Of a DNA stretch of 22,345 bases, positions 7,738 to 16,191 are shown one piece after another (position 1 is the stretch's first letter; each line of letters opens with the position of its first letter). The stretch lies in IMG/VR virus record IMGVR_UViG_3300028596_000070, positions 1 to 22,345 of that record; one strand, written 5' to 3'. The position numbers were made by a program, and so were the translations under genes. This DNA comes from a virus. The notes under the pieces are model-generated. The model saw nothing but the letters and a program-made list of their open reading frames with translations. It did not search any database and was not told the DNA's origin.

Positions 7738-8472
7738 ATGGCGATTCTCGCTCAAGGCACCCAGATTTATGCCCTGGTGCCCAAGGTCGGCACCCCATCC
7801 CAGTTTGAAGTCATGGAAGTGGAGTGTGCGACCGCCTTCAACCCCGGCGGCAACCCTTCTGACCAAGTCGAGGTTACCTGCCTAAGCGACCGCGTTCGCA
7901 AGTACCTGCGCGGCCTACGCACCCCTGGCCAGGCGTCGCTTACCCTGAACGTCGACCCGCGTAACGCCTCTCACGTGCGCCTCCACCAAATCTCAGAAGA
8001 TGACTCGATCGAGAGCATCCGCTGGGTTGTTGGCTGGTCGGACGGCACCGACATTGCCCCGACCGTAGGCGTTGCCGGTGCCCTGGCTGCAATCGAGTTG
8101 ACCAATGGCGGTACAGGCTACACCTCGGCCCCGTCCGTCGCGTTCTCGGGGGGTGGGGGCACTGGCGCCGCCGCAACAGCGATCATCGAGGATGGCAAGG
8201 TGATCGGCTTCAACATCACCAATGCCGGCTCCGGCTACACCAGCGCGCCAAGCATCACGCTGACCGGTGGCGCAGGTTCCGGCGCGGCGGCCTCCGCAGT
8301 TCTGGGCGATGCAGATGATTTCGTCCTGCCCCCGACCCGCACCTGGTTCCTGTTCGACGGCTACGTGTCCGACTTCCCGTTCGACTTCGCGGCCAACGCG
8401 GCGGTTACCACAGCGGCCACCATCCAGCGTTCGGGCGGTTCTGCCTGGATCCGTAAAACCACCAGCGCGTGA
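7738..8472 (+). CDS. Major tail tube protein
   Basis: 244 residues starting [14 protein letters not shown]. It would polymerise into the tail tube around the tape measure. The N-terminal half (1-105) and C-terminal part (about 190-244, with [29 protein letters not shown]) match lambda-like tube proteins. ATG 7738 has GGAG at 7728-7731 with six-base spacing and is preferred over GTG 7702, which falls inside the terminator hairpin. Between about 116 and 189 lie two tandem copies of a 35-residue Gly- and Ser-rich unit, each containing GYTSAP. They look like an inserted decoration domain on the outside of the tube, comparable in idea to the extra Ig domain of lambda gpV. Confidence 0.88.
   Translation: MAILAQGTQIYALVPKVGTPSQFEVMEVECATAFNPGGNPSDQVEVTCLSDRVRKYLRGLRTPGQASLTLNVDPRNASHVRLHQISEDDSIESIRWVVGWSDGTDIAPTVGVAGALAAIELTNGGTGYTSAPSVAFSGGGGTGAAATAIIEDGKVIGFNITNAGSGYTSAPSITLTGGAGSGAAASAVLGDADDFVLPPTRTWFLFDGYVSDFPFDFAANAAVTTAATIQRSGGSAWIRKTTSA
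8083..8304 (+). repeat. Tandem 35-residue GYTSAP repeat inside the tail tube protein
   Basis: Copy 1 encodes residues 116-150 and copy 2 residues 155-189 of the tail tube protein. Shared core features are a TN-G-G-GYTSAPS block, then a Gly-rich turn and a GAAA-A block. The copies are clearly related in protein but diverged in DNA, so the duplication is not recent. Confidence 0.8.
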
Positions 8473-8480
8473 GGCAAGTG

Positions 8481-8897
8481 ATGAAGCTGACGCTCGATTC
8501 GTTGAAGAAAACCGGCTCGTTCACTGGCCGGCCCGTGGCAAAGGAAATCACTTGGCGTCAAGGCGACGAGACCTTTACCGCCACGGTGTATGTGCGCCCG
8601 TTGGGCTATCAGGCGGCGGTGAGCGATGTTCTGGCGGCTGGCGGGAAGCAAGACAACATTGCTGGCCGTATCGCCGCGGCCATCTGCGACGAGGATGGCA
8701 ACACTGTCTTCACCGTGCTCGACATTACCCATGGCCCGCTGGACCCGGTGGAGTTGGCCAAAGACCCAGAAAGCACCAAGCGCTTGGGGGCCTTGGACGG
8801 CAACCTCACCGTCGCCCTGATGGTGGCGATCAATGAGGTGACCAACATGGGAAAGACACCGAACTCAGCGACCTCGACGAGTTCTGGCACGAGCTAG
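8481..8897 (+). CDS. Tail assembly chaperone, short form (lambda gpG-like)
   Basis: 138 residues starting MKLTLDSLKKTGSFTGRPV. It would bind the tape measure protein and keep it soluble until the tube assembles. ATG 8481 has GAGG at 8471-8474 with six-base spacing; a GTG at 8469 is less well placed. It lies between the tail tube and tape measure genes, the invariant place for this function. Codons 124-125 (GGA AAG) lie in a GGGAAAG slippery heptamer, after which the zero frame continues for only 13 low-complexity Ser/Thr-rich residues, as expected when the -1 frame carries the real extension. Confidence 0.88.
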   Translation: MKLTLDSLKKTGSFTGRPVAKEITWRQGDETFTATVYVRPLGYQAAVSDVLAAGGKQDNIAGRIAAAICDEDGNTVFTVLDITHGPLDPVELAKDPESTKRLGALDGNLTVALMVAINEVTNMGKTPNSATSTSSGTS

Positions 8898-9157
8898 TCC
8901 TTTGCGGCATTGGGGGCAGGACCATCGCCGAGGCGAAAGAGCGGATCAGCATCCAGGAGTTTCGCTCCTGGATGAAGTACCGCAGCCGCCGCGGCTCCCT
9001 GCATCTTGGGATGCGCTTCGAGCGTGGCACGGCTCTGTTAGCCACGCTTTACGCGAACACCCACACAAAGGACGGCGGCTACACCGTTTACGACTTTATG
9101 CCTCACGAGTCCGCTCCAGCGCTGACTCTTGAGGAGGCCATGAAGACCTGGGCGTAG
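8481..9157 (+). CDS. Tail assembly chaperone, frameshifted long form (lambda gpG-T-like)
   Basis: Predicted fusion of residues 1-125 of the short form with 100 residues read in the -1 frame from 8855 (GAC ACC GAA ...) to the TAG at 9155-9157, giving about 225 residues. The extension begins DTELSDLDEFWHELVL and ends EEAMKTWA. It is a plausible folded protein rich in charged helices and Tyr/Phe, unlike random frame sequence. In lambda the G-T fusion made by the same kind of slip binds the tape measure and recruits tail tube subunits, and only a small percentage of ribosomes shift. There is no independent ribosome site for the extension, which supports frameshifting over separate translation. 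Confidence 0.85.
8849..8855 (+). promoter_or_regulatory. Slippery heptamer GGGAAAG for -1 frameshift
   Basis: G8849 GGA (8850-8852) AAG (8853-8855) is in the exact X XXY YYZ register relative to the chaperone frame. It is the same heptamer used by lambda G-T. After the slip the next codon is GAC at 8855-8857. I saw no convincing downstream pseudoknot by eye. Confidence 0.88.
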
Positions 9158-9192
9158 CCGAACTCTGAGCCAGCGATCAGCAGGAGACAGGC

Positions 9193-11634
9193 ATGGCAAG
9201 TAAATCGCTGGGTACGCTGACCCTGGACTTGATCGCCAAGATTGGCGGTTTCACAGGCCCGCTTGACCAGGCCAGCCGTGAATCGCAAAAGCGCATGGCT
9301 GAGATCAAGAAGTCGGCTGAAAACCTCGGCAAAGGCATCGGTGCCGCCTTTGCCGCAGTGCCGGCCATCGTCGCTGGTCTGGTCACCAGCTCGGCCATGG
9401 CGGCGAAGGAAATCACCAATCTTTCGAACCTGGCAGGCCTCACCACCACCGAGTTCCAGCGCTACGCTGCCGGCGCTGCTTCAGTCGGAGTAGAACAGGA
9501 CAAGCTGTCTGACATCTTCAAGGACACCAACGACAAGATCGGCGACTTTCTGGCCACTGGTGGCGGTGAGCTCAAGAACTTCTTCGAGACCGTCGCGCCA
9601 AAGGTCGGCGTGACCGCCGGGCAGTTCCGCAACCTGAACAGCGCCGACGCGCTGCAGCTGTACGTGACCAGCCTACAGAAGGCAAACGTGAGCCAGGCGC
9701 AAATGACCTTCTTCATGGAGGCGATCGCTGACGAAGCCACGGCCCTGGTGCCGCTGCTGGCTGATGGGGGCAAGAAGTTCAAGGAATACGGGGACGCCGC
9801 GCAGCAGGCCGGCATGATTCTGGACGAGCAGACCATCGGCGCTGCTCAGCAATTCAGTACAGAGCTGACAGTCATCGGCCAGTACGCCAATTCTGCAAAG
9901 ACAGCCCTTGCGGCCGAGTTCATGCCGGTACTGGCCCAGCTCGCAAAAGACCTGGCCGGCACCACGAAGGAGGCCGGCGGGCTTCGGAACGTTGTTGGAG
10001 AGTTCGCCAACGATTTCATTGAGGTGACCGCCGTTACCGCCAGCTTGGCTGACGGCATCGGGCGGACCTTCAAGGTGGTGGCGGCCGGCATTGTGAGTGG
10101 TTTCTCCACCACCATGGCCTATCTGCAAAGCATCGGTGCAACGGCCAACACTTTGCTCGGTGCCGTGACATTCGGCGACATGTCGAAGGACTTCAAGGCC
10201 AACGCTGACAAACTGACAGCTGATGCCATTGACCATGCTCGAACAGCAAGCACCGTCATGGAGGAGGTTGCTGAGGCATTCAACAAGCCTTGGTCTGGAG
10301 ACACGATCCGCGCCTATGTGAAGGAAGCCCGCAAGGCTGCCTCCGAGCTCCCCAAGATCGTTCCGCCTGGTGGGCAAGGCGCCGGTTTCGTCGGCCAAAC
10401 GGACGAGCAGAAGGCAGCTCAGAAGGCGGCTGAAGCAGCAGCCAAAAAGCTGAATCAGTCCTTCGAGACCGCTGAGGAGAACCTGAAGCGGCAGATCACG
10501 CTGATCAATACCAGCACTGACGCCCGGAAAAACGCCACCGAGGTGGCAAAGCTGCAGTTCGAAATAGAATCCGGGAAGCTGGTCGGGATTAATGCCAAGC
10601 AGCAAGAGCGCCTGAACGGTTTAGCGGCTGAGCTTGACCGGTTGCAGCAGCTGAAGAAGGCGAACGAGGACGCCGCGAAGGCCCAGACGTTCGGCGATAC
10701 GCTGTCTCAGGCGAACAGGACCGCGCGGGAAGGGTTCGACCTGGAGTTCGCGGGCGCGGGGAGCGGGGACAAGCTGAAGGAGCGGCTGAAGGCTGACTTG
10801 GCTATCCAGCAGGATTACCAGAGCCAGCTGGCGGATCTGCAGAAGCAGTACAACGGCGGTGATATCAGCGAGGAGCTGTATAAGCAGGAAACCGAACTTC
10901 TGCGCCAGGCGCTTGAAGAGCGCATGGAGATCCAGCAGGACTACTACGCCCAGCAGGATGAAGCGCAGCTGAACTGGATGGATGGTGTTTCCTCTGCGTG
11001 GGGAAACTACCTCGACCAGTCTCGCGATATTTCCGGGCAAACCCAGTCGATGTTTACGGATGCATTTTCGGGCATGAACGACGCGCTGTATGGCTTCGTT
11101 ACCACCGGAAAGCTTTCGCTCGACGACCTGGCCGCAACATTTGCTCAGTCCGCACTTCGCATGTTGCTTCAATGGGGTACCGCCCAAGTAGCGATGGCTG
11201 CACTGAACGCCTTCACATCCACCGCAGCTATTCCGCTGGTGGGGCCGCTGGCTGCTCCTGCGGCTGCTGCGTCCGCGATGGGCGCAGCTGGCAGCTTCAT
11301 GTCAACAATCAGCTCAGTCGCCGGTATGGCGCACGACGGTATCGATTCCATTCCAGAGGATGGCACCTGGTTCCTCCAGAAGGGCGAGCGGGTGACCACT
11401 GCCGAGACCAGCGCAAAGCTCGATCGTACTCTGGAAGACGTTCGCTCCAAGCAGAGCGGTGGCGGAACAGTCGTCAACATCATCGGTGATCGAAGCAAAG
11501 CCGGCACCGTTGAGCGTAGAACCAATCCCAACGGGCAGGAGGAGACTGATGTGTTTGTTGCTGACGTCTGGGGTGGGGGAGAGCGCTCCCAAGCCCTCGA
11601 AGCTGTCTATGGCTTGAAGCGAAATGCGAGTTGA
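9193..11634 (+). CDS. Tail tape measure protein (lambda gpH-like)
   Basis: 813 residues. It would set tail length and be ejected with DNA. By the usual rule of about 0.15 nm per residue the tail would be about 120 nm (inference). The N-terminus LGTLTLDLIAKIGGFTGPLDQA and the segment EITNLSNLAGLTTTEFQRYAAGA are typical of lambda-family tape measures in Pseudomonas phages. Residues 410-610 are a long charged, Gln- and Ala-rich helical region with coiled-coil character. Residues 655-720 hold a hydrophobic, Ala-rich stretch. The C-terminal part contains HDGIDSIPEDGTWFLQKGERV, the conserved end of the lambda H family. AGGAG at 9182-9186 lies six bases before ATG 9193. Confidence 0.93.
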   Translation: MASKSLGTLTLDLIAKIGGFTGPLDQASRESQKRMAEIKKSAENLGKGIGAAFAAVPAIVAGLVTSSAMAAKEITNLSNLAGLTTTEFQRYAAGAASVGVEQDKLSDIFKDTNDKIGDFLATGGGELKNFFETVAPKVGVTAGQFRNLNSADALQLYVTSLQKANVSQAQMTFFMEAIADEATALVPLLADGGKKFKEYGDAAQQAGMILDEQTIGAAQQFSTELTVIGQYANSAKTALAAEFMPVLAQLAKDLAGTTKEAGGLRNVVGEFANDFIEVTAVTASLADGIGRTFKVVAAGIVSGFSTTMAYLQSIGATANTLLGAVTFGDMSKDFKANADKLTADAIDHARTASTVMEEVAEAFNKPWSGDTIRAYVKEARKAASELPKIVPPGGQGAGFVGQTDEQKAAQKAAEAAAKKLNQSFETAEENLKRQITLINTSTDARKNATEVAKLQFEIESGKLVGINAKQQERLNGLAAELDRLQQLKKANEDAAKAQTFGDTLSQANRTAREGFDLEFAGAGSGDKLKERLKADLAIQQDYQSQLADLQKQYNGGDISEELYKQETELLRQALEERMEIQQDYYAQQDEAQLNWMDGVSSAWGNYLDQSRDISGQTQSMFTDAFSGMNDALYGFVTTGKLSLDDLAATFAQSALRMLLQWGTAQVAMAALNAFTSTAAIPLVGPLAAPAAAASAMGAAGSFMSTISSVAGMAHDGIDSIPEDGTWFLQKGERVTTAETSAKLDRTLEDVRSKQSGGGTVVNIIGDRSKAGTVERRTNPNGQEETDVFVADVWGGGERSQALEAVYGLKRNAS

Positions 11635-11646
11635 GCAGAGGTGTTT

Positions 11647-11793
11647 ATGAGTGCAGAAGAGACCCAATCCGGCCAGAGCGTTGAGGAGGGTTCAGATCAG
11701 ACTATTCCGGAACCAACTGATGAGAAAGAGCAAGCCATTCAGCGACGGTTTGCCAGGATTGAGGAAGCGCTCGGCCTCAGCCCATTTACCTAA
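11647..11793 (+). CDS. Small acidic protein after the tape measure (48 aa)
   Basis: ATG 11647 to TAA 11791-11793, 48 residues: a Glu/Ser/Gln-rich N-terminal half (MSAEETQSGQSVEEGSDQ) and a basic helix with an acidic end (AIQRRFARIEEALGLSPFT). The ribosome site AGAGG (11637-11641) is five bases before the ATG, and the gene starts 12 bases after the tape measure stop. Good ribosome site, tight spacing and a codon pattern like its neighbours favour a real gene. No family was recognised; an accessory in tail-tip assembly is possible only by position. Confidence 0.6.
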   Translation: MSAEETQSGQSVEEGSDQTIPEPTDEKEQAIQRRFARIEEALGLSPFT

Positions 11794-11824
11794 TACTAGC
11801 CACAAGGAATACAGGGGTTGAGAA

Positions 11825-12283
11825 ATGGCCGTTATTGATTACCCCAAGCAGCTGCCCACACCGCTGCAAGACGGTTATGGGCTTGATACCCAGGACCCTG
11901 TTTCACGTACGCCGATGGTTACCGGGCGCGTCAGAACTCGCATCAAGCACAGCTATGTGCCGCTGTATGTCGACGCAACCCTGATTTTCAACGGGAAGCA
12001 GAAGGCATTCTTTGAGGCTTGGTACACCCGTACCTTGAAAGAGGGTACCGAGTGGTTCAACTGTCCCCTGAAGATCGACGATGTGGTGCAGATGTACGAG
12101 GTCCGGTTTGCCAGAATCTACGAAGGCCCGAAGTTGGTCCAACTGTCATTCTGGCGGTACACGTTCCGGCTGATGCTGCGCAGGAAACCGTTGATTCCGG
12201 AAGGTTGGGAGCAGTTCCCTGAATACTGGTTCAACAATAACGTCATCGATGTGACGGCGAACAGGGAGTGGCCTGAAGTATGA
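11825..12283 (+). CDS. Minor tail protein of unknown fold
   Basis: 152 residues starting MAVIDYPKQLPTPLQDGYGLD. It is rich in Tyr, Trp and Phe, with conserved-looking segments RTRIKHSYVPLYVDATLIFNGKQ (about 38-60) and FFEAWYTRTLKEGTEWFNCPL (63-83), a pattern seen in small tail-tip proteins after the tape measure gene of Pseudomonas siphophages. It occupies the position of lambda gpM or gpL, but I cannot assign it to either. AGGGG at 11813-11817 lies seven bases before ATG 11825. The stop overlaps the next start (ATGA). Confidence 0.75.
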   Translation: MAVIDYPKQLPTPLQDGYGLDTQDPVSRTPMVTGRVRTRIKHSYVPLYVDATLIFNGKQKAFFEAWYTRTLKEGTEWFNCPLKIDDVVQMYEVRFARIYEGPKLVQLSFWRYTFRLMLRRKPLIPEGWEQFPEYWFNNNVIDVTANREWPEV

Positions 12284-12759
12284 GCCTTATCGAGGAGTGC
12301 TATGCCTCGGGCAGGGGCGAACTGGTGGACACTATCGAAGCCAGGAAGGAGGGCGGCACCGTCTCCCACCTGTACTGCTCGGGATGGGAGGACCGGGTGT
12401 GCACCACCGAGGACGGCCGCACGCTTACCTTCATCGCGATGGCCATGGACCTGGCCCTGCCCAAGAACGACAACAGCGCGTTCCAGAACCTGGTGCTCGG
12501 CCTGGACAACGTGACCGGAGAGGTGCAGGAGGTCGTGGAGGAGGCGAAGGCTGCCGAAGACCGATTCATCATCACCTTCCGGCGCTACCTGGCCGAAGAC
12601 CTGTCGTTCCCGCAGGAGCGGTACCGCATGACGCTGCTCAGCCGGGAATATGAGGATGATGTCGCCAAGCTCACCGCCGGCTTCTTCGACCTGCTCAACA
12701 CCAACGGTCTCCGCACCATCCTGACCACATCCTTGGCACCCGGCCTGAAGTACATCTGA
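12280..12759 (+). CDS. DUF1833-like tail protein
   Basis: 159 residues starting MSLIEECYASGRGELVDTIE. It contains SAFQNLVLGLDNVTGEVQEVVEEAKAAED (about 66-94), which recalls the DUF1833 family of phage tail proteins, and ends in a helical SREYEDDVAKLTAGFFDLLNTNG stretch. Such proteins are usually encoded between a minor tail protein and an NlpC/P60-like protein, as here. The biochemical role is unknown. It is probably a structural part of the tail tip. GGGAG (12264-12268) lies eleven bases before ATG 12280, and the ATG overlaps the previous stop. Confidence 0.78.
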   Translation: MSLIEECYASGRGELVDTIEARKEGGTVSHLYCSGWEDRVCTTEDGRTLTFIAMAMDLALPKNDNSAFQNLVLGLDNVTGEVQEVVEEAKAAEDRFIITFRRYLAEDLSFPQERYRMTLLSREYEDDVAKLTAGFFDLLNTNGLRTILTTSLAPGLKYI

Positions 12760-12761
12760 CC

Positions 12762-13169
12762 ATGATTGAGAAACTCATGCGCGCCCCGTATCGCGAGGGT
12801 GCACGGGGGCCTATTGCCTTCGATTGCTGGGGGATGTGCCGGGCAATCCGCCACGACCTGTTTGGCATGCCTTGGCTCCCGTCTCTGGGAGCAGTTGGCA
12901 AGGACAAGATCCGCGAAAACACCAAGGCCTACCGCAGCCTCCGTCAGGCGATGGAGGAGTGCGCCCCGGAACCTGGAGCCATTGCCGCGGTGCTGCGCGG
13001 AACGGCGCTTCTGCATGTCGGCACGGTCCTCCTGAGCGAGGGCCGGCTGAAGGTGCTTGACACAAACCCCGGTGGCGCCTGCCTCCGGACAACCGGCGAG
13101 TTCGAAGCCGCGCATCCAAGGGTGGTTTACTACCGTGACCGTCGAATTCTTCCCGAACAAACTCAGTGA
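12762..13169 (+). CDS. NlpC/P60-like tail-tip peptidase-fold protein (DUF6950-like)
   Basis: 135 residues. The sequence AFDCWGMCR (19-27) places Cys22 at the start of a helix as in NlpC/P60 peptidases. LLHVGTVL (83-90) gives His85, and LDTNPGG (99-105) could give the third polar residue. It is the length of a minimal NlpC/P60 domain and lies where lambda has gpK (Mov34-NlpC/P60), without the metalloprotease half. It may trim peptidoglycan during DNA entry or be a structural tail-tip part. The gene follows the previous stop by two bases and overlaps the start of the J-like gene by 35 bases. The Shine-Dalgarno is weak. Confidence 0.75.
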   Translation: MIEKLMRAPYREGARGPIAFDCWGMCRAIRHDLFGMPWLPSLGAVGKDKIRENTKAYRSLRQAMEECAPEPGAIAAVLRGTALLHVGTVLLSEGRLKVLDTNPGGACLRTTGEFEAAHPRVVYYRDRRILPEQTQ

Positions 13170-16100
13170 CACCGCGCCGCTCGGCACCTGGAAGACCGAC
13201 CGCCGCATGACCATCGAGGAGTGGCTGAAATCCCTGGCACCGTCCTACGAGCGCCGGGAAAGCCCGCCAATCAGCGTTGTCCTCAATGATGAGGTGATCG
13301 AGCAGCACCTGTGGCACAAGGTGACGTTCAAGCCCAGCGACCTGCTGCATATCTACCGCGAGCCCAAGGGCACTGACCCGTTCTCCATCACCTTCGCGCT
13401 GTTCAAGGGCGCCAAGGCGGTGCTGAAAGCGCTGATGCCGAAGATGCCGGGCATGCCGTCAAGCGCCGGTACGCAGCAGGGTGACCCGCTGACCGAGGCC
13501 AGCGCCAAGGGCAACAAGGTCAAGCTCGGTGACCCTGTGCGGCAGATCGCCGGCCATCAGCGCACCTATCCATCCTACCTGATCCAGCCGCGCCGCTATT
13601 TCGCCGGCGCACGCGATCAGCGGGTTGAGATGCTGCTGTACATCGGTGAAGGCCTGTATGACATACCTTCGAGCAAGGTTCGCGTGGGCCAAACTCCACT
13701 GATCTCCCTCGGCGCCGATGCTGAATTCGCTATCTATCAGCCTGGCGCAGACCTGTCAGCCGATAGCGCGCACTTGAACTGGTTCAATGTGCCTGAGGTG
13801 GGAGCGAGCTCCAGCGGGTCGGCGGGGCTTGAGCTGACCACAGCAACAACCCTGACGAAGACCGCATCTGCATCGGCGTACCAGTTCACTGGTGACAACA
13901 TCAGCGTGCCCTCTGGCGCCGGGGAGTTCCCGTCCGACTGGTCGAACGGCATCATCGTCCGCGTGCTGGCCCCGTACACCTACACCGTGATCGATGGCGG
14001 CGCTGGCCGCGACATCATTCGCGGGCCGCTGGAAATGCTGAACCCTACGGTCGGTATGCTGATCGAGGTCGCTGGGGCCAATGCCGGGCTGTACGTAGTG
14101 AACAGCTACACACCCTATAGCCCGGCCGTACCCGCAAACCCGGGCACAGCCTCGACGCTCACCGGTTCAGATGCGCCAACCCGCTACGACTTCAACGTCA
14201 CGCCGCTGAGCTTCGCCCTGTTCCGTGGCGCGACCAGCTATCCGATCACGCTGAATACCGCCACCACCAACCTGTCCGGCCTGGTATCGGCGCTCAACAC
14301 GCTGTTCAGCGGAATGCCATTTCAGGCCCAGGCCAGCGGCAGTGTGTTGCGCATCGTCGAACTGACTCCGTTTGCCGGGCAGGCCATAACCGCCACCGGT
14401 GCTTCCACCATCCTCGGCGCATCGCCGGCCGGCGTCACCGGTATCGCCACCACCAGTGCCGTACCGGAACAGCCGGCCGAAATGACGCTGAACTACGACG
14501 GCGGCTCTCCGGTGCTCGGCTTGGCGCTGGGGCAGGGTATGGCCACCATTGGTCCGCGTGGGTTGCGCTACCGGATCACTGCCTTCAGTGCCAGTCTCCT
14601 GGAGGTTGAGCGGCTGACCTCATCCGGAGCAACGGATGCCGGCTGGCCTGGATTCAACAGCATGCAGACCGTTAACGGGCTGATCACGCTGGACTCGTCG
14701 AACCTTCAAGGCGGATATCGCGGGCCATTCGCCTGCTGTCCGGAAGGCGAGAAAATCACCGAGATCGAATATTCGGTGTTCTTCGGCAATGGGCTTTGCG
14801 GCATAGGCCGGGAGGGTCAGATTTACTCTATCCCGTCCTACCACACCTTCGAGTACCGCGACATGGATGTCGCCGGCGCGTGGACGGTTATCGAGAAGGT
14901 CCACTCAGGTGGCTCTCTTGATTCGCAGGGCTTCACCAGTCGGGTTGTGCTGCCTTACCCAATGCGAGCAGAAGCGCGCATCAAGAAGCGCTTCGTGCAG
15001 CTGGGTGGTCGAGCCAACGAAGAAGCGCGCGACGATGTCACGTGGTATGACCTGCGCGGATTGATGGTCAATTCGCCTGCCAGCTATCCCGGGTTGACGG
15101 TGATGACCTGCAAGATTCGTGGCGGGGACCGGCTGTCTGCCCAGTCGGAAAGCCAGATCAGTGTCGAGTCGACCACCATCCTGCCGCTTATGGAGGGTGG
15201 TACCGGGCCAACCCGCGACATCGCGCCTTGGTGCATCTACCAGCTTAAGAAGCGTGGCTACACGGACGACGACCTGGACCTGCCTGAGTGGCAGGCCTTC
15301 CACGAGATCTGCGTGGCCCGGGGCGACACCTACGACGAGACGCTGGACTCGACAATCACCGTGAAGGACATGGTGAACAACGCCCTGGCGTGCGGGTTCG
15401 GCGAACTGGTGACGTTCCGTGGCCTGCTGCGGCCGGTACGGGACGGCGCCCGGGAAGCGTTCGATGTTACCTACGGGCCGAAGACCCAGACTTACTCGCC
15501 GCAGAACATGACCAAGATGCTTAAGATCAGCGGCGCCATGCCGTCAATCAACGACTTCGACGGCGTGGATGTGGAGTTCTTCTCGCGCATCAGCTGGGCA
15601 TGGGAAACGGTGGAGTGCCGCTGGCCTGGAGACCTGGGCATCAAGGTCGAGAAGATCAAGATGCCTGGCATCAGCGACAGGACCAGAGCCTGGCGTATTG
15701 GCATGCGTCGGCGCGGCCACCAGAAGTTCCGGACCGATGTCTACACCTGGGAAACCGAGATGGACGGCAGCAACAGCGGCTACTTGAGCTTCGCGGCCGT
15801 TGCGGATGACGCGCCAAAGCGGTGCCAGAGCGCGATCCTGCTTGGGGTCGAGGTGACTGGATCCGGAACATTGCTGCGCTCGTCCGAACCGCTGGACTTC
15901 AGCGCCGGCGGCGAGCACCGAATAGGCGTGCGCAAGCTGGACGGAACGCTGTCCGGTCCGTGGACCGCCACTCAGGTTGATCCGTACACGGTGCGGGTTG
16001 GCGCGCTCGACTTCACGCCCGTGGTAGACGGCCCGCTGGAGCCACCGCACCTCCTGTTCGGTCCTGCAGCACGCTGGGCCTACCCGGTCCTGATCACCAG

Positions 16101-16191
16101 TTCCGACCCAGCCAATGGCAACGTCGCCATGAAGGGCATGCCCTACGACGCCCGCGTGTACACCTACGACGATCTATTACCGCCGGCCTGA
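13135..16191 (+). CDS. Tail tip / host specificity protein (lambda J / TipJ-like)
   Basis: About 1018 residues from GTG 13135 (MTVEFFPNKLSDTAPLG). An upstream TTG at 13057 would add 26 residues that are only a shadow of the preceding gene; AAGGG with further purines at 13118-13125 supports 13135. The protein would close the tail tip and form the central hub. The region around GDPVRQIAGHQRTYPSYL (about 132-149) and the C-terminal part with FSRISWAWETVECRWPGD, SDRTRAWRIGMRRRGHQKF and a hub-like Trp/Tyr-rich end resemble TipJ/J hub proteins. Residues about 225-440 are rich in Ala, Thr and Ser and seem to be inserted domains, one with a flagellin-IN-like look. It lacks a long run of fibronectin-like C-terminal domains; a separate fibre gene follows. 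Confidence 0.85.
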   Translation: MTVEFFPNKLSDTAPLGTWKTDRRMTIEEWLKSLAPSYERRESPPISVVLNDEVIEQHLWHKVTFKPSDLLHIYREPKGTDPFSITFALFKGAKAVLKALMPKMPGMPSSAGTQQGDPLTEASAKGNKVKLGDPVRQIAGHQRTYPSYLIQPRRYFAGARDQRVEMLLYIGEGLYDIPSSKVRVGQTPLISLGADAEFAIYQPGADLSADSAHLNWFNVPEVGASSSGSAGLELTTATTLTKTASASAYQFTGDNISVPSGAGEFPSDWSNGIIVRVLAPYTYTVIDGGAGRDIIRGPLEMLNPTVGMLIEVAGANAGLYVVNSYTPYSPAVPANPGTASTLTGSDAPTRYDFNVTPLSFALFRGATSYPITLNTATTNLSGLVSALNTLFSGMPFQAQASGSVLRIVELTPFAGQAITATGASTILGASPAGVTGIATTSAVPEQPAEMTLNYDGGSPVLGLALGQGMATIGPRGLRYRITAFSASLLEVERLTSSGATDAGWPGFNSMQTVNGLITLDSSNLQGGYRGPFACCPEGEKITEIEYSVFFGNGLCGIGREGQIYSIPSYHTFEYRDMDVAGAWTVIEKVHSGGSLDSQGFTSRVVLPYPMRAEARIKKRFVQLGGRANEEARDDVTWYDLRGLMVNSPASYPGLTVMTCKIRGGDRLSAQSESQISVESTTILPLMEGGTGPTRDIAPWCIYQLKKRGYTDDDLDLPEWQAFHEICVARGDTYDETLDSTITVKDMVNNALACGFGELVTFRGLLRPVRDGAREAFDVTYGPKTQTYSPQNMTKMLKISGAMPSINDFDGVDVEFFSRISWAWETVECRWPGDLGIKVEKIKMPGISDRTRAWRIGMRRRGHQKFRTDVYTWETEMDGSNSGYLSFAAVADDAPKRCQSAILLGVEVTGSGTLLRSSEPLDFSAGGEHRIGVRKLDGTLSGPWTATQVDPYTVRVGALDFTPVVDGPLEPPHLLFGPAARWAYPVLITSSDPANGNVAMKGMPYDARVYTYDDLLPPA

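Noticed and set aside
8902-9157. Separate small genes after the chaperone (frames starting at 8902 and 8972)
   Set aside because: The 8972 frame is the -1 extension of the chaperone and has no ribosome site of its own; the 8902 frame is a shadow of it.
13057-13134. TTG start extending the J-like protein by 26 residues
   Set aside because: The extension fully overlaps the NlpC/P60-like gene and reads like its shadow; GTG 13135 has a purine-rich site upstream.
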